Positions 1 through 11,114 of a stretch of 64,000 nt of DNA are shown here, in pieces. The translations under genes were made by a program, and so were the position numbers. Positions within the stretch are counted from its first letter, which is position 1; the number at the start of each line of letters is the position of its first letter. Source of the DNA: Persicaria tinctoria (Eukaryota > Streptophyta > Magnoliopsida > Caryophyllales > Polygonaceae); NCBI GenBank assembly GCA_037127255.1, contig JBANSL010000020.1:53357098-53421097 (forward strand). Direction: 5' to 3'. Under the pieces are notes generated by a model. The model was not told the DNA's origin. It saw only the letters and a program-made list of their open reading frames with translations, and did no database searches.

Positions 1-780
1 CTGTTCGTAATCACAATTCACAAATTTGCAATTAATTTTCTTATGTTGTTCGTTCTGCAACTGCACGCAAGTCTGCAACTTGTTATAACCGTGAAATTGA
101 GAGAGAGACCGTGAAATCGATCGAGAGAGGGAGAGAGACAGCGAGAGCAGTTCACCATCACCAGCGCACAACCAGTCGTGATGCACCACCAGCCCACCAC
201 CGGAGAAGTCGAGCACGGGAGACGCCAAAGACCGAAGAAGTCGAAGGAACGATCAACGAACAAATTGAACGATTCACAAATCACACTTCGCAAGAATGCC
301 AAGGACGAAGAAAACGTCATTCCCGCAGATCTGAGAAATCCGGCCTTGATTTTGTTCCAAATCCTCAATTTCACAGCTTCGACTTCTTCCGATCTTCTTC
401 CTCTCTCTGAGAAATCCGGCCATCATTCCCGCAGATCTGAGAAAGTTGATCCCGGTGTCGGTGCTTCCGTGTTGAACCAACTAGCAGCAGCCGACCTCTA
501 TGGATCTGAATACCTTAAGAAAACGTCTTTCCCCTTCAAGTGGCGGCATGAGCGGTGCAGAAAGGAGGGGGGTCGAGGAGCGGCGGCGAGGGCGGTGCAG
601 CAGGTGGACCAGGAAGTGGCAGCGACGACAATGGTGGTGGTTGGCGCCGCTCCCCTTCGATCTTCCGATCTTCTTCCTCTCTCTGTTACACATCCCTCTC
701 TCTCCCCTACGTCACTCCCTCTTTTCCTATTAATTTCCCCGATTTCCCTTCTCTTTTTACCGGATGATATTGCAATTTTT
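1..780. other. GA/CT-rich stretch, no convincing gene
   Basis: The segment begins AT-rich, then turns to GAGAGA-type and CT-rich sequence. A 201-codon open frame (178-783, +) exists, but its product is a low-complexity mix rich in K/R/E then S/L/P, without recognisable motifs. Short segments are repeated: CCGCAGATCTGAGAAA occurs near 323 and 429, and a CGATCTTCTTCCTCTCTCTG-like string near 389 and 667. Repetition explains the open frames better than coding constraint. It could be 5'-UTR/intron sequence or a repeat fragment. Confidence 0.4.
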
Positions 781-903
781 TAAGGGGGGAAGATTAGCCC
801 TTGCAGTTATTGTGGATAGTGGGTTAGGCTAGTAAACTTTTTCGAGAAAAGAGTCATATATTAACATTCCCTCTAAATTTTATTTAATATCAATCCTACC
901 CCT

Positions 904-913
904 TATATAAAAA
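904..913 (+). promoter_or_regulatory. possible TATA box (TATATAAAAA)
   Basis: A TATATAAAAA match lies about 88 bp upstream of the ATG at 1001, a plausible distance for a plant core promoter with a short leader. The region is AT-rich, so chance matches are common. An upstream ATG at 965 opens a 17-codon frame that overlaps the ATG at 1001 in another phase. Confidence 0.2.
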
Positions 914-1000
914 TTAAACTCCTTTTGCCGTCATTTAGGATTTCAACCTCTGAAATATCAAATATGGATACTCAATCCCACCTTCGGTATTCCACCTCCA

Positions 1001-1036
1001 ATGGCGACGTCTAATCGCCCTCTCAAATACGTTGTC
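1001..1036 (+). CDS. possible orphan first exon, 12 codons (MATSNRPLKYVV)
   Basis: An ATG in a good plant context (CCAATGGCG) opens 12 codons that run directly into a consensus splice donor, GTAAGT, at 1037-1042. A TATA-like motif lies upstream. The N-terminus LKYVV followed by an intron resembles the start of several nucleotide-binding proteins, but it is too short to name one. No second exon was found before the transposon at 2001, so this is either a captured gene fragment, a gene cut by later insertions, or chance. Confidence 0.25.
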
Positions 1037-1042
1037 GTAAGT

Positions 1043-2000
1043 CTCTTTCTCTGTTAGTCTTTTGCGGTTATCGTCGAAAATTAAAAATGGTCAATGTTGA
1101 CTAGTAAATGTTAAAACTAAAAACGGTCAAAAGGGAAAGGGAGAGGGTTAGAGATGGGAAAGGAAGAGTAAAAGTGTCAAAAATGAATATTTATTTAATT
1201 ATCACAATTTTTTTAGAAATCCAATAAATTAAACCTTAAATAATTAATTTATATATATATATATTGAATTTATATTGTTAAACTTACTAAAAAGGAAAAG
1301 AGATAAAATACATGGATGAATAGAAATTGAATTTAGTAAATTAAATAATATTATAAAATAAAAGAGATAAAATATAAGGATGGATATAAATTAACAATTG
1401 GATAGAAATATGCTGACATTATCTGAGCTTCCTTTCCATTTCATTTATTTATTTGTCCCTCAACTTTTTTTGCTCGTTAATTAATCTCCTCAAGCTTACC
1501 AGCCAAGATCTCATAATCAAATTCCAAGGAGGATTAGATAAGTTCCACTTCCATATTTTTTTTATGTAAATTTTTTTTCCTTCTCCTATTTCTATTTTTT
1601 AAAATATAATGCCCAGAAAATGTTGTTTGTAGAAATTCAATTCATAAAAAGTAAAAAAACTCATCACCTGAACATGCAGTAGCTCCCTCAACACAACCCC
1701 TCGAGTGGATGAATAACAATATAACATGCATTGTTCCGAGCTCCAAACTCTCGTCCAAAAGGACGCTCTTGAGTAGTGGATCAGCAAGGTATGACACCGC
1801 CCTAATCCTTTCTTTGTATCAAAAAAAATATAACATGCAATGTTTTACAGTCTTTAGAATGGTATAGGAAATTTGGGATTCCCAAATCTCTACCAATTTT
1901 TTACCAATGCCTCCTTCTTGTCATCATCCAACCGAACCGGCCTAGTTAGTAAATGTCTCAAAGCTTTATTCCTAAGGAGTATAAGAAGTCGGAACTTTAC
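1043..2000. other. AT-rich non-coding DNA
   Basis: Contains poly-T/poly-A runs and a short (TA)n run near 1249-1263. No ORF with recognisable content and no clear transposon termini were seen until the hAT terminus at 2001. Confidence 0.5.
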
Positions 2001-2124
2001 CAGTGGTCGAGCACCCCCTAGCCGGAAAAAAAAATACAAAAAAAAAATATTTTTTTTGTATATATTTAGTATTTTTAAGGTAATATAACCTATTTTAAAT
2101 GACATTTGAAATAAGAATGCTATC

Positions 2125-2185
2125 TAGCCCAAGTGGTAAATGAAATAAGGAAGAAAGGATAATCAAAAGATCTTGGGTTCAATTC
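2125..2185 (+). other. tRNA-like box A / box B pair inside the hAT MITE
   Basis: TAGCCCAAGTGG (2125-2136) fits a Pol III box A and GGTTCAATTC (2176-2185) fits a box B, spaced as in a tRNA gene. The intervening sequence does not fold into a cloverleaf by eye. The same pair occurs at the corresponding place in the second hAT copy (42857-42919), so it belongs to the family rather than to one insertion. Confidence 0.45.
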
Positions 2186-2210
2186 TCAAGTTATTTATTT
2201 CTCTAGCATT

Positions 2211-3676
2211 AATCTATATAATACTTTAAATTAGAAGACTTTGATTATGTGTCATCTTCTCCTCGATTTTAGTTAATTCAACTAACCCCCTATTTTCTAC
2301 TTTTTTATTTTTTTTCCTCTCTCCTATATTTAATTATTATTTCCTTTAATTATTATTTTTATTCTTCCCTTTATCTTTTTAAATCAATCATATTCTTTTT
2401 TTTATTTCATACATATTTGTTAACAATCTATATAATACTTTAAATTAGAAGACTTTGATTATGTGTCATCTTATCCTTGATTTTAGTTAATTCAACTAAC
2501 CCCATATTTTCTACTTTTTTATTTTTTTCCTCTCTCCTATATTTAATTATTATTTCCTTTAATTATTATTTTTATTCTTCCCTTTATCTTTTTAAATCAA
2601 TCATATTCTTTTTTTTATTTCATACATATTTGTTAACAATCTATATAATACTTTAAATTAGAAGACTTTGATTATGTGTCATCTTCTCCTCGATTTTAGT
2701 TAATTCAACTAACCTCCTATTTTCTACTTTTTTATTTTTTTTCCTCTCTCCTATATTTAATTATTATTTTTATTCTCCCCTTTATCTTTTTAAATCAATC
2801 ATATTCTTTTTTTTTATTTCATACATATTTGTTAACAATCTATATAATACTTTAAATTAGAAGACTTTGATTATGTGTCATCTTATCCTCGATTTTAGTT
2901 AATTCAACTAACCCCATATTTTCTACTTTTTTATTTTTTTCCTCTCTCCTATATTTAATTATTATTTCCTTTAATTATTATTTTTATTCTTCCCTTTATC
3001 TTTTTAAATCAATCATATTCTTTTTTTTTATTTCATACATATTTGTTAACAATCTATATAATACTTTAAATTAGAAGACTTTGATTATGTGTCATCTTAT
3101 CCTCGATTTTAGTTAATTCAACTAACCCCATATTTTCTACTTTTTTATTTTTTTCCTCTCTCCTATATTTAATTATTATTTCCTTTAATTATTATTTTTA
3201 TTCTTCCCTTTATCTTTTTAAATCAATCATATTCTTTTTTTTATTTCATACATATTTGTTAACAATCTATATAATACTTTAAATTAGAAGACTTTGATTA
3301 TGTGTCATCTTCTCCTCGATTTTAGTTAATTCAACTAACCCCCTATTTTCTACTTTTTTATTTTTTTTCCTCTCTCCTATATTTAATTATTATTTTTATT
3401 CTCCCCTTTATCTTTTTAAATCAATCATATTCTTTTTTTTTTATTTCATACATATTTGTTAACAATCTATATAATACTTTAAATTAGAAGACTTTGATTA
3501 TGTCTTATCTTATCCTCGATTTTAGTTAATTCAACTAACCCCATATTTTCTACTTTTTTATTTTTTTCCTCTCTCCTATATTTAATTATTATTTCCTTTA
3601 ATTATTATTTTTATTCTTCCCTTTATCTTTTTAAATCAATCATATTCTTTTTTTTATTTCATACATATTTGTTAAC
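2211..3676 (+). repeat. seven-copy tandem array of the Helitron 5' end, about 213 bp per unit
   Basis: Units beginning AATCTATATAATACTTTAA start at 2211, 2425, 2638, 2837, 3051, 3264 and 3464, and the array ends near 3676. Unit lengths are 214, 213, 199, 214, 213, 200 and 213 bp. Units 3 and 6 share the same 14-15-bp deletion and the same CTTCTCC/CTCCCC variants, indicating a higher-order unit of three monomers (about 627 bp). Every unit begins with the Helitron 5' terminus. Confidence 0.9.
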
Positions 3677-4404
3677 AATTGGGTTTAATTCAAAACATTG
3701 AATTCAATTTAATATAGCAATTGGGATTAACTCAAATTTATTTCCTTTAATTATTTGTTTCTCCTTATTTTTATCTTTTCAAACAAATTACATTTTTTCT
3801 TTTATTTTTATCACATTTACTGTATATATATTCTTAAAATAAATGAGTTTTCGCATATATGAATATATGATATCCCTACTTTTTTTTTATCTCTTTAAAT
3901 CAATCTATTTTTTCCTTTAATTTTTCTTCTTCTTCCCTTTAAACCAATCACATTTCTTTTTTATTTTTAATATATTTACTAACTTTTTGACTTAATTCAA
4001 AACATTAAATTTACTATAATCTAATGCTTACTATTAATCTACATGTAAATATTTATATATTATAAATATCTAATCTATATATACTTTTTAATATATATAA
4101 GCCTTTATGATAATATGGCATAACCAATATCATGTTAGATAAATGTTATACCACATCACATGTAAATAAAGTTGCAATGATATTATTATTTTTACTAAGT
4201 GATTTAGATATCCATATTTATGTATTATGCTTTTACATGATATTTTTTAAAAAATAATTTTTTTCATATATTTATAAGATACATTTATGGTAAAGATTTT
4301 AATGAATTTTATCTTAATGTTTATTATTATTTTGTAATATTATTTTTTATATTATTAAGATTTTAGTTTAAAAAAATCGCGTCATGACGCGGGGATTGTA
4401 CTAG
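2213..4404 (+). mobile_element. non-autonomous Helitron (TC...CTAG)
   Basis: The element begins TCTATATAATACT and ends in a GC hairpin, CGCGTCATGACGCG, about ten bases before the terminal CTAG (4401-4404). The host base before is A and the base after is T, as expected for Helitron insertion into AT. No RepHel protein is encoded. A matching uninterrupted host string (GCATTAATTCTTC) lies 40 bp downstream near 4436, consistent with insertion without target duplication. It sits inside the hAT MITE 2001-4769. Its first two-thirds are a tandem array of its own 5' end. Confidence 0.8.
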
Positions 4405-4769
4405 TTCTTCTTTATTTGAAACAAGAATCCTATCTAGCATTAATTCTTCTTTATTTCTCTCTATATTTTTTTGTTTATATCAACTATTTCATTAAAAAAA
4501 TATCATATTTATATTTACATTATACATTTAACCTTTTACTTCAATATTATTTTAAAAGTAATTCTTCGTGATTTTGTTCTATGTTTTTTGTTTCTGTTCT
4601 ATTTTTTTGGTCACTCTCAACTATTTAAATACAAAAAATTATTAAAAAATCACAATTTTAATGTTTTTTCAATATTATTTTTTTAAAAAATCTTCTTAAT
4701 AAGTATACACCAAAAAAAAATCATGAAATTTTTTTAGCACCTCTGGTGGAAATCGTGGCTCTGCCACTA

Positions 4770-4912
4770 AACTGAACTATTTAGGAGCCAACAAAGCTAG
4801 AGAATCTTTTGAGAGTGTGGTATTGTTTTGAGTTTTTTTTTTTACAAAAGAAAAAGAATTTTGGTTGATTTTTCTAAACTGAAAATAATCTTTTATAGAA
4901 TCCATTTCATAA
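4770..4912. other. short spacer, no gene seen
   Basis: Sequence between the hAT target duplication and the first MULE-like terminus. It contains an oligo-T run and no recognisable feature. Confidence 0.4.
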
Positions 4913-5878
4913 GGGCTTCAGACAAGATGGGAAAAGGGCTATTGACAAGACCATTTTCATAAAATTGCACACAAGTCCTTCACATTCTAAAAATACAATT
5001 ACAAATCTGCCCGAGAGAAGAATTGAAAACTAACGCTATTCAACCTCGTTTCACTTGGACGAGCAACAAACGATAGAGAGAAATCACTCATACCTTGTTC
5101 ATTGCGATAGATTTGTGAGGGCTTTCAACAAATATATTAAATTTAAGGCAAGAAGCTTTATTTACAATTGATTTTAATGGTTTTTATATCAAGAAATTGT
5201 GTGTTTTAGGGTTTCAAATTAGAATTGAAATTGATTAAATTGGTTGTTGTTTGTGTGTTCTGTTTGATTTTTGTTGATTTGGGTGTTGTTTGAGTTGAAC
5301 TATGAGTAGCAATTGTAACAAAAATGAAAGAAATTGCTCGTTTTGTTGCGATTGGAGTTTGTTTTTTGACGTTTTTTCATGGCTTACTGTCGGGCAAAAG
5401 GCTCATGTAGATCTCACGAGGTGATGATATATGCTCGGCTACTGTCACCGAGCCTCTTGTGTACCCTCACCACTTTTTGCCGAGGTTTCTTCATACCCTC
5501 AACAACTTTTGTCGAGCCTCCTTTGTACCCTCAACATCATTTGCCGAGGTCCCTTATTTACCTCGTCCTCTCCGAGTTCGACAGATTTATCAAACGACGA
5601 CTACAAATAACCCTTGAATGTCATTCGATAATCATCTAAATTGATCGACATACGAAAGTGAGTGTCGGTCAATTCGCTCCTTGATAAATTTCACCGATTT
5701 TGTCCAGTTTTCGAGCAAACAATTCATTCGACGGATTTATGTTTTTTTTCATTCGCTTTGATTCGTAGATGAGAGCTTTGGACCTTTTTGTAATTTGTTT
5801 GAAAAAGGTGAAAAGGACTTGCGTTAAATTATTTAAAATTGTCTTGACAATAGTCGTTATGAGATCTTGTCTAAAGCC
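4913..5878. mobile_element. MULE/foldback-type element A
   Basis: The left end GGGCTTCAGACAAGATGGG and the complement of the right end, GGCTTTAGACAAGATC, are related inverted repeats, and similarity continues for several dozen bases (ATTGACAAGA..., ...AAGTCCTT). The right half (about 5380-5878) is a diverged inverted relative of 5894-6480, including GAGGT/CCGAG-rich minisatellite units of about 40 bp. There is no transposase. Flanks do not give a clean 9-bp duplication. It may be a separate element or one arm of a composite with element B. Confidence 0.5.
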
Positions 5879-7267
5879 TCACTCCGATCATAAGGGCTTT
5901 AGGCAAGATGTCGGAATGACTATTGACAAGATAATTTCACCTAAATTATCACAGATCCTTTTCATTTTTTCCGAACACATTGCAAAAAGGGACAAAACTC
6001 TCTTTTTCCGAATCGAAACCTAAATCTATCGAACGAATTGTTTTGATTGAAAACAGCCTAAAATCGATGAAAATAATCAAAAGATCAATCAATCAACACA
6101 CGAATTGGTATATCGCTCGCTTTACGTGATTATCGAATGGCGATTTTTGGTCTTCGTCCGAAAAAACTGTCGAAGGAAGAGCTCGTCAGATCGATACGAG
6201 GTGAATGAATAAGCTCGGCAGGTTTAGGTGAGGTGAATACGTAACCTCGGTGCATAAAAACGAGGTTATGAAGGAGCCTCGTCTACTTTTCATGAGGTAT
6301 ATAATGACCCCTTTGAAGATCTTATCTAAATCCTCGTTTACATAAGCCGAGCTAAATCAATAACCTCGGCTTCTGTTGTTGAGGTGAAGGAGGGGGCTCG
6401 GCTTCTGTTGTTGAGGTTAAGGAGGGAGCTCGGCCAATGTTGTTGAGGCTATAAAATAGCCTCCTTGGCATTGCATAAATTCATTAAATTGTGTATATGT
6501 GTGATGGATATTGTTTTAATGCAAACTCATATGCTTCTAAGAATGAGACAGACTATAAGAATGAGACAGACTAAATGACTAAATTAGTTTAGAAAATGTT
6601 GTTTTCCCCACTTTTGATTGTAACTCTCAATGACTAAATCAATATCATAACTTTATCTAAATAGCAAATTAGTTGTTCTTAATCAGACATGAAACAGATT
6701 AATGCATATTTTAATGTTTTATCTTCTAGTAATTGTTTCAAGTGGTCACTTTCCACCTATCCTCAAAATTAGATTTGACATGTTAAGCTCATTAATTAAT
6801 GAAGTAAAAACATAACAGAATTACAAAAATAGAGAGAGAAGAACGGAGAACAAAATCACACTATTAAGCAATGATCTACGAAGAACTCAAAGATAAGTTG
6901 AGAATCTTCACATTGGTCATGAAGAATTCGTTCCCTTGTATGTAAATTATTTCCAATGTAGCTTTAAACTCATTTTTTAATACAGGTTGCAGTTACACAA
7001 AATACCTTATATGTAAATAAGAAAAATGTAATTACTTGGAGCTACATTACCTGTACTAATCTAAATAACAAGCCATTGGTATTGACTGTTGTTATGCTAT
7101 GGAAATCTAATGTATTAGCAATAGAAAAACAACTAGGAATTACATCCACGTTGCATTCACGATGGTTTCATGAACAAAAAATATTGATATATGTCAGTTC
7201 GACAAGTAATATTGAAATCTTAAATTACCTCTATTGATGTTACATTTGTGACGAATACATCTATTCA

Positions 7268-7310
7268 CTAGTGTTTTGTCCCGTGCTACGCACGAGTCTA
7301 AATTTTTTTT
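7268..7310 (-). mobile_element. 3' end of a minus-strand Helitron
   Basis: On the minus strand the sequence reads CTCGTGCGTAGCACGGGAC, a short GC hairpin, followed after a few bases by ACACTAG and host T. This is the standard Helitron 3' terminus. The 5' end must lie at higher coordinates inside element B but could not be identified, so only the terminus is annotated. Confidence 0.6.
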
Positions 7311-7997
7311 TATATAAATTATATATAAAATAATATTTTATGTTATAATTATTAAAGAATTATCGCTAGGGAAAAATATTTTTGTATAAATATAGTTATG
7401 TTATTTATGATGAACTTTAACCGCTAAATTGTTATCAAATGTATAGTTTTTCGTGCTTCATACTAACATTTATATTTAAGACCACAAACATTATACAACT
7501 AACCTTTTTCTTGCTTCTATTTATTCAAATTAATATGATATATTATGATTTCTAATATTAATTTTAAAATGATGAAATTAAATAAATGAGTAATGTTAAT
7601 CTAAAAAGGATATTTCTCACTGATGAGATAATATATTGATTTTTAATTAAAAAATGATGTTTATGCCAATTTATATGATTATTATGATTTAAAATATTGA
7701 TTGTAAAATGGTTCATCTAAATAGATATATTGTTATTATTTTTAATCTAAAAGTTTTCCTAATTGTTAAGGATATATTTCGTTAATGCATTTAATTTACT
7801 GGGCAAAACGAAATCCTCTTTTATAAGTTATATGCATTTAATGTACCTTTGAATCGAACAGTCCAAGTTGGGCGAGTTTACGACGATGTCGACGGTCCAA
7901 GTCGTGAAGGCCGCCAACCGAACCGGGTGCAAGGTTGTCGGCGACGGTGGTGGAGGCGGGTGGTGGAGAGCGGAGAGCGGGACGACGAGAGGAGGGC

Positions 7998-8325
7998 CTG
8001 GGTCGCTCGCGCTTCCCTTTTCTCCTGCCTGCTGAGCTTGAAAAAAAAATCGAACAGAAGAAGACGGGGTGGGGAAAAAAGAGTTGTAAATGGGAAAATA
8101 AAATAGAAATGGGTTTCGAACCTGTGACTTCTACCAAAATAGTTCAGCATTCAGCACGCCTCTGGGTCGCTCGCGGTTCCCTTTTCTCCTGCCTGCTGAG
8201 CTTGAAAAAAAAATTCGAACAGAAGAAGACGGGGCGGGGAAAAAAAGAGTTGTAAATGGGAAAATAAAATAGAAATGGGTTTCGAACCTGTGACTTCTAC
8301 CAAACCAGTTCAGCATTCAACACGC
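7998..8325. repeat. two-copy tandem repeat, 164-bp period, with tRNA-like boxes
   Basis: The unit starting CTGGGTCGCTCGCG occurs at 7998 and 8162 with only a few differences. On the minus strand the 3' part contains GGTTCGAAACCC (box B-like), and after the second copy GTAGCTTGGGTGGTAAAG (box A-like, near 8340). ORFs called across it on both strands are by-products of the repeat. Confidence 0.7.
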
Positions 8326-9815
8326 CTCTGGCTCTTTACCACCCAAGCTACCCATTCAACCTTGTTTCATTCTACAAGGTATTTAAATTAGTATTCTTGA
8401 ATACTTTGTATGTAGGTGTAACCCAAAATTATTTAGAGTACTTTTAATTAATACAAATAATTTAAAAATTATATTTATATTGTGCATGTCCAATAATATA
8501 TATTTGCATATTTTTTCTTACAAGATGATATTTGTAATAAATATTATGATTATTATTCTAAAATAATGATTCTTTTAATATTTTTTAAAAATTTCATTTA
8601 TATTAAAAAAAAAGTTTAGATATATATATTATTTGATATTTACAATGTAAAAAAAATATGCAAATATATTTTTGATATTTACAAGATGATATTTGATATT
8701 TTCAACTGTCATATACAAGTTGTACCAAGGATATAACCATATAAGCATTAAAAGGATAAGGAAAAAATTACTGAAGATCATCACTTCTAAAGCTCGTGTT
8801 TGATTGGACATATGCCAGTTTAACATTAGGCAGACCTATGACCCTCGTTATTAGCCGCTTGGCTCGACGTACTCGCCATTAATCCTTAGGTTGAGGATAA
8901 GTGGGAAGTGGGCACTTGAAGCAATTACTGTAAGATAAAACATTAAAATATGCATTAATTTGTTTCATGTCTGCTTAAGAAGAACTAATTTACTGTTTAA
9001 TTTGGATAAAGTTATGATATTTATTTAGTCATTTAGAGTCGCAATCAAAAGTGGAGAAAACAACATTTTCTAAACTGATTTAGTCATTTAGTCTGTCTCA
9101 TTATTAGAAGCATATGAGTTTGCATTATAACAATATCCATCACACATTGGCCGAGCTTACATAATAACCTCAACAACAGAAGCCGAGCTCCCTCCTTAAC
9201 CTCAACAACAGAAGCCGAGCCCCCTCCTTCACCTCAACAACAGAAGCCGAGGTTATTGATTTAGCTCGGCTTATGTAAACGAGGATTTAGATAAGATCTT
9301 CAAAGGGGTCATTATATACCTCATGAAAAGTAGACGAGGCTCCTTCATAACCTCGTTTTTATGCACCGAGGTTACGTATTCACCTCACCTAAACCAGCCG
9401 AGCTTATTCATTCACCTCGTATCGATCTGCCGAGCTCTTCCTTCGACAGTTTTTTCGGACGAAGACCAAAAATCGCTATTCGATAATCACGTAAAACGAG
9501 CGATATACCAATTCGTGTGTTGATTGATTGATCTTTTGATTAATTTCATCGATTTTAGGCTGTTTTCAATCAAAACAATTCGTTCGACAGATTTAGGTTT
9601 CGATTCGGAAAAGAGAGTTTTGAGCCTTTTTGCAATGTGTTCGGAAAAAATAAAAAGTACTTGTGATAATTTGGGTGAAATTATCTTGTCAATAGCCATT
9701 CCGACATTTTGACTCTAGCCTCACTCATAAAGTACGGATGATAAAAACTTGTTAGATAAAATGATAAATACTCCGTAAGATAGAAGATAGATGATGATGG
9801 TGGAAGAGAAGGCCC

Positions 9816-9823
9816 GGCCCAAT
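9816..9823. promoter_or_regulatory. GGCCCAAT, possible TCP site II motif
   Basis: GGCCCAAT lies about 90 bp upstream of the ATG at 9913 and is conserved, with its flanks, upstream of the inverted second copy (near 41359). GGCCCA is the core of the site II element common in plant housekeeping promoters. Conservation between copies may simply reflect their common origin. Confidence 0.3.
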
Positions 9824-9912
9824 AAGAAGAAGAACAGACAGAGGAGTTGGTTCACACCCTAACTCAAATTGAAAGGGGGCGATTCAGAAGAAGGAATCGG
9901 CAAGCGGTAACC

Positions 9913-10487
9913 ATGGGTCTACCGTTTCAGCCAACCATGAGTATGAGCATCTCACCCTCCGATCCTGGAAAGCGATCGCCCGAAGAAGAGATTGAATTGG
10001 AATGGCCAAAGCGCCTCAGGATGATCTCCGCTACTAAAGATTCTTTGCCTTTCGAGGGGTTGGATCAGGCCGAAATTCACCAAAGTTCGGATCCGACCAT
10101 TGCTAGCGAGAATTCGCCATCGCCTGATGTTGTTGTTGATCAAGGTATATATCTGCAGTTTCTGATTTCCTTTTCGTATTTTGATTAAGGTTTATTTCTC
10201 TTCGATTTGTGTTTGGGAATTAGGGTTTGCATAGCTAATCTTATTTTATTTTAATTTAATTTTCACCTCAATTATATCGATTCGGAAGTTGGAATAGATC
10301 GATTTGACTGGTTTGTTCCTCCAAAGATGCAGAGGTTGCCGGCGTTGGAGACACTCCTGAAATGGTCCCTACTGAAGACCCTGCCAGGGTTGAAAATCAG
10401 CGTTTGCCACCTTATTCATTATTCCCTAAGTACCTAAGTAAGGATATGATTGATGAAATGTTGGAGGATGAGGATTACTGTTGGTGA
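9913..10487 (+). CDS. small two-exon gene, unknown product of 130 aa (copy 1)
   Basis: The start ATG at 9913 has a strong context (AACCATGGG). Exon 1 is 9913-10144, ending GATCAAG before a GT donor; the intron is 10145-10326, ending CCAAAG; exon 2 is 10327-10487, ending in TGA. Joining exons keeps the frame and gives 130 residues. The product begins MGLPFQPTMSMSIS, is acidic and Ser/Pro/Glu-rich with no membrane segment, has a basic KRLR patch near residue 35, and ends with an acidic helix-like tail (MIDEMLEDEDYCW). I do not recognise the family. An inverted second copy (40752-41255) preserves exon frame and promoter, supporting a genuine gene. The MULE-like element B ends about 190 bp upstream. 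Confidence 0.6.
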
Positions 10488-10711
10488 ATGGTCTCTCTGC
10501 GTCCTTACTTAAGACAATATATAGGTACTGATTGTTTACTGAATTGCTGGTTGTTTGAATTGTTTCTGGTTGGATTGGGGATGCATATACTAGGATTGCT
10601 TATGGAGGAGGATATACATTTAAGTAATATTGGTATTAATCAAGACAGGTTTTGATTAAGCAATGTTATAATTTATTTTTGGCTCTTATAACTCTTTTGT
10701 TCGCGCGCACT
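10488..10711 (+). other. 3' flank shared with the second gene copy
   Basis: Downstream sequence, including GGAGGATATACATTTAAG and the CGCGCGCACTT string, aligns with the minus-strand copy (about 40260-40750). Similarity ends abruptly at about 10711 and resumes at about 12734, so the DNA between was inserted here or lost from the other copy. Confidence 0.6.
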
Positions 10712-11083
10712 TATGGATCTGTCATAGTACCCAGTTTGTAAAGGCCGTTGAAATTGCTCGGGATCGTGCTATACTCGTAGCCTAAGTAGCTTCTTTGACT
10801 CTTCAATTGTGAGCAGGTTTTAGATGATGAAATGGATGTTGCTATAGATGGATGTTGCCATATGCACCGGAGACCGGTGCTATATGCGCCCCAACAGACG
10901 GATCCTAGGGCGGATCTATATAAATAAATAAAAACCCAAAAAAAAGGAGGCAACAAGGGCGGATTCCTTGAGTTTGTTTGGAAAGCAAAAGGCAGCTTGT
11001 GCATTGTGTTTTTTTTGTTTAATAATATACATACTTATGCAATTCCTTCCTTTCTGAATCTTTTCACACTATTACGGATACGA

Positions 11084-11114
<31 letters not shown>

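Larger units (their letters stand above)
2001..4769 (-). mobile_element. hAT-type MITE, split by a Helitron
   Basis: The left end is CAGTGG followed by GAGCACCCC; the right end is GTGGCTCTGCCACT(A), the complement of the CAGTGGCGGAGCCA terminus seen intact at 42482-43069. The flanks AACTTTAC (1993-2000) and AACTGAAC (4770-4777) form an 8-bp duplication with two mismatches, the hAT signature. Without the Helitron at 2213-4404 the element is 577 bp, against 588 bp for the other copy, and the two align end to end in opposite orientation. It has no transposase, so it is non-autonomous. It is older than the Helitron inside it. Strand is given relative to the copy at 42482. Confidence 0.8.
5894..9720. 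mobile_element. MULE/foldback-type element B with about 0.85-kb inverted arms
   Basis: The left arm (5894-6772) and right arm (8886-9720) are near-perfect reverse complements: they start GGGCTTTAGGCAAGATGTCGG and GGCTAGAGTCAAAATGTCGG and stay alignable to the AGGATAAGTGGGAA region. Flanks CGATCATAA (5885-5893) and CACTCATAA (9722-9730) match at 7 of 9 positions, compatible with a MULE 9-bp duplication. The arms hold GAGGT/CCGAGC minisatellites of roughly 40 bp. The centre encodes no transposase but carries a minus-strand Helitron 3' end and a two-unit tandem repeat. Confidence 0.7.

Noticed and set aside
178..783. 201-codon plus-strand ORF as a gene
   Set aside because: Low-complexity product, overlapping open frames on both strands, and internal short repeats. 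No motif and no convincing promoter.
2211..3676. CRISPR-like array
   Set aside because: The units are contiguous tandem repeats without variable spacers, in a plant genome, and start with a Helitron terminus.
7838..8316. Overlapping ORFs of 60-106 codons on both strands
   Set aside because: They are explained by the 164-bp tandem repeat and GC-rich flank inside a MULE-like element.
9847..10188. 113-codon ORF starting at 9847
   Set aside because: There is no ATG at 9847 and the frame reads through the intron. ATG 9913 with a donor at 10145 fits both gene copies better.
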